NCBI GenBank assembly: GCA_001643535.1
Contig: LXTG01000034.1
Location: forward strand, 1-14,989
Reading direction: 5' to 3'
Source of the DNA: a candidate division NC10 bacterium SPGG6
GTDB lineage: Bacteria > Methylomirabilota > Methylomirabilia > Methylomirabilales > CSP1-5
Length of the DNA: 14,989 nucleotides
Below the pieces are notes generated by a model. That model was not told the DNA's origin. It saw nothing but the letters and a program-made list of their open reading frames with translations, and did not search any database. Positions 12,929 through 14,989 of the stretch are shown piece by piece (the stretch's first letter is position 1; each line of letters begins with the position of its first letter). The translations under genes were made by a program, and so were the position numbers.

Positions 12929-14302
12929 ATGGTGGACAAGCGGGCATTGGACGTGCAACGGAAGCGAGTGACGGTCGTGGGGCTCGGGCGCAGCGGGGCC
13001 GCTGCGTGTAAGCTCCTGGTGAGTCGGGGGGCGCTTGTGACCGGCAGCGATCATCGTCCGGCCGAAGAGATCGAGACCAATCTCGCCGACCTCGAACGGA
13101 GAGGGGTGCGGTGTGAGTTCGGACGCCATCGGCTGGAGACGTTTCTCCAGGCCGACCTGATCATCCTGAGCCCAGGGGTTGAATCAAACCTCCCCCTCCT
13201 GCAGCAGGCCCGGTCCCAGGGGGTCCGAGTCTGGAGCGAGGTCGAACTGGCGTTTCGGGCCACTGAAGCCTCCTTCGTTGCCATTACCGGGACAAACGGG
13301 AAGAGTACGACCACCACCTTGATCGGGCTGATGGTCAAGCACGCGGGGAAAAAGGCGATAGTCGCAGGCAATATCGGGACCGCGCTCTGCGACGTGGTGC
13401 CGGGGCTTTCTCCAGAGTATTGGGTGGTGGCCGAAATCTCCAGCTTTCAGCTGGAGACCATCGAGGCCTTCCGTCCTCAGGTGGCCCTCCTGCTGAATGT
13501 GACGCCGGATCACCTGGACCGGTATGCGGACCTGGCCCAGTACTCGGGGGCGAAGGCCCGGATCTTCCTCAATCAGCAGTCCCATGACATGGCGATCTTG
13601 AACGCCGACGACCCGTTGACCGTCGAAGCGGGCGCCCAAGGCAAGGCCAGACAGATCTTCTTTAGTCAGCGTCAAGCCGTGAAGGAGGGGGCGTTTTTGA
13701 AGGAGGAAACGTTCTGGCTCCGACTGGGAGGGAAAGGGGAGGCCATCTGTTCCCGGCAGGACCTCAAGATCCGGGGAGCCCACAACACCGAAAACGTCCT
13801 GGCCGCCCTTGCCGCTGCGGGACTGTTGGGGGTTCCCTCCCACTCCATGCGGGAAGTCCTGAAACAGTTTGGGGGGCTCGAGCATCGCCTTGAGGCGGTG
13901 GCGGAGATCGCCGGGGTCCAGTACATCAATGACTCCAAGGGGACGAACGTGGGGGCCACGGTGAAATCGCTCGAGAGTTTTCCCGCAGGAAAGGTGGTCC
14001 TCATCGCCGGCGGGCTCGATAAGGGTGCCGACTTTAGGCCCCTGATCCCTCCAGTCAAGGAGCGAGTGAAAGCGACCATCCTCATCGGCCAGGCTCGGGA
14101 GAAGCTGCAGGCGACCCTGCAAGGTGTCTGTCCCGTCCAGGAGGCTGCGAGCCTGGAAGGGGCGGTGGAGGCTGCGGCTACCCTCGCCGCTCAAGGGGAT
14201 GTGGTCCTCCTTTCCCCGGCCTGTGCGAGCTTCGACATGTTCCGGGATTTCGAAGAGCGAGGGCGGGCGTACAAGGCGGCGGTGAAACGGCTCAGGGATT
14301 GA
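12929..14302 (+). CDS. murD: UDP-MurNAc-L-Ala:D-glutamate ligase
   Basis: MurD adds D-glutamate to UDP-MurNAc-L-alanine. The 457-residue protein has the Rossmann-like N-terminus VTVVGLGRSGAAACKLL, LIILSPGVESN near 78-87, the ATP loop ITGTNGKSTTT at 119-129, ISSFQLE, LNVTPDHLDRY, GAHNTENVLAALAAA and the C-terminal YINDSKGTNVGAT and LLSPACASFDMF. This set is specific to MurD. ATG 12929 follows AGGG at 12918-12921, immediately after repeat copy C; upstream in-frame codons are repeat-derived and not conserved. A GTG directly after the ATG is an alternative of no consequence. The stop is followed by ftsW after 13 nt. Confidence 0.96.
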   Translation: MVDKRALDVQRKRVTVVGLGRSGAAACKLLVSRGALVTGSDHRPAEEIETNLADLERRGVRCEFGRHRLETFLQADLIILSPGVESNLPLLQQARSQGVRVWSEVELAFRATEASFVAITGTNGKSTTTTLIGLMVKHAGKKAIVAGNIGTALCDVVPGLSPEYWVVAEISSFQLETIEAFRPQVALLLNVTPDHLDRYADLAQYSGAKARIFLNQQSHDMAILNADDPLTVEAGAQGKARQIFFSQRQAVKEGAFLKEETFWLRLGGKGEAICSRQDLKIRGAHNTENVLAALAAAGLLGVPSHSMREVLKQFGGLEHRLEAVAEIAGVQYINDSKGTNVGATVKSLESFPAGKVVLIAGGLDKGADFRPLIPPVKERVKATILIGQAREKLQATLQGVCPVQEAASLEGAVEAAATLAAQGDVVLLSPACASFDMFRDFEERGRAYKAAVKRLRD

Positions 14303-14315
14303 GGAGAAGGCCGCG

Positions 14316-14989
14316 ATGCGGGGGGAGTACGATAAGGTCCTTTTCACCATCACCCTGATCTTGGTGGGCCTAGGGATTCTCATGGTGTACAGTGCGAGCG
14401 CCATTCGGGCCCAGGAGCAATTCGGGGATCCTTCTTTCTTTCTGAAGCGGCACGTCGTATGGGCAGTCGTGGGTCTCACCACTCTCATCTGGGTTTTGGG
14501 ACAGGACTACCGCCAGCTTCAGCGGTGGGCCCCCCTGCTTTATCTCCTCTCGGTCCTGTTCTTGATCGTCGTCTTGATCCCGGAGGTGGGGACGAAGGTG
14601 AACGGGGCTCGACGGTGGATTCGGTTTGCCAGCCTCTCATTTCAGCCGGCCGAATTCGCCAAATTCGGGCTCATCCTCTACTTGAGCCGCCTCTTGGCGA
14701 GGAAGGGGGAGCGGGTCCGCGAGTTTACGGATGGACTCTTGCCTCCCGTCATCCTCGCTGCCGTCGTGGCAGGACTCATTGTGCTCCAACCCAATTACGG
14801 GACTGCCCTGGTGATCTTCGCAAGCGTGGGAGCCCTCCTCTTTGTTGCTGGGACGAGAGTCTCGCACCTGGCCCTGGTGGGCCTTGGGATGGCGCCTCTC
14901 GTGGGGCTGCTCCTGATGGGGGCCCCGCACGTTCGGGGGCGGGTCCTGGCTATGGTGGATCCCTCTCATGCCTCTCCCCGCTTTCTCTA
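14316..14989 (+). CDS. ftsW: Septal SEDS glycosyltransferase FtsW, 3'-truncated
   Basis: The frame is open from ATG 14316 to the window end, giving 224 N-terminal residues of a protein usually about 370-400 long. FtsW polymerises lipid II into septal glycan together with FtsI. Multiple hydrophobic segments begin with VLFTITLILVGLGILMVYSASA. The family motifs NGARRWIRFASLSFQPAEFAKF and an extracytoplasmic LQPNYGTALVIF are present; the latter usually reads QPDxGT, here Asn replaces Asp. GAGGAGAAGG at 14301-14310 overlaps the murD stop and sets the start. RodA is the main alternative, but the position after murD in the dcw cluster favours FtsW. The C-terminal half and catalytic loop lie outside the window. 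Confidence 0.92.
   Translation, partial: MRGEYDKVLFTITLILVGLGILMVYSASAIRAQEQFGDPSFFLKRHVVWAVVGLTTLIWVLGQDYRQLQRWAPLLYLLSVLFLIVVLIPEVGTKVNGARRWIRFASLSFQPAEFAKFGLILYLSRLLARKGERVREFTDGLLPPVILAAVVAGLIVLQPNYGTALVIFASVGALLFVAGTRVSHLALVGLGMAPLVGLLLMGAPHVRGRVLAMVDPSHASPRFL

Noticed and set aside
13184..14488. 434-codon minus-strand open frame opposite murD and ftsW
   Set aside because: It spans the junction of two real genes, has no domain features, and is explained by codon bias on the coding strand.

Overview
The window is about 15 kb of a GC-rich, uncultured-looking bacterial chromosome. Every recognisable gene is on the + strand and spacing is tight. Gene order, GTG/TTG starts and the abundance of intergenic heptamer repeats resemble genomes of NC10/Methylomirabilota-like or related deep Gram-negative lineages. 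That placement is a low-confidence inference, because no rRNA or other decisive phylogenetic marker is present.

Region 1 (1-2600): the 3' part of an LL-diaminopimelate aminotransferase gene (dapL), a repeat-filled gap, then three overlapping genes: folB, folK and a deoxynucleoside kinase. A strong rho-independent terminator follows at 2568-2600. Region 2 (2684-4796): panB, panC and panD, three of the four dedicated pantothenate steps. Region 3 (4797-14989): a promoter with 10-bp-spaced MraZ-type operator repeats, then a division and cell wall (dcw) cluster: mraZ, a STAS-domain gene, rsmH, an ftsL-like gene, ftsI, murE, murF, mraY, murD and the 5' part of ftsW, which runs off the window.

The genes fit together. 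DapL makes LL-diaminopimelate, the precursor of meso-DAP. MurE carries the DNPR signature of meso-DAP-adding ligases. MurE, MurF, MraY and MurD build the lipid-linked peptidoglycan precursor, and FtsL, FtsI and FtsW use it at the septum. FolB/FolK and PanB/C/D supply folate and CoA precursors; the kinase salvages deoxynucleosides.

Three things stand out. (1) FtsI appears to lack about 60 residues between its SxxK and KTG motifs, including the region that should hold the SxN catalytic motif. The gene is otherwise intact and in frame. (2) The gaps between genes hold several classes of tandem 7-nt repeats. Two 106-nt inverted elements about 9.4 kb apart share a 25-nt centre with one mismatch, and a third, larger relative lies between mraY and murD. 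One array runs into the start of folB, so that gene's start codon lies in repeat DNA. (3) A STAS-domain protein without the usual phosphorylatable serine position is inserted between mraZ and rsmH. I did not find an unmistakably new multi-gene system; the repeat family and the FtsI lesion are the best leads.
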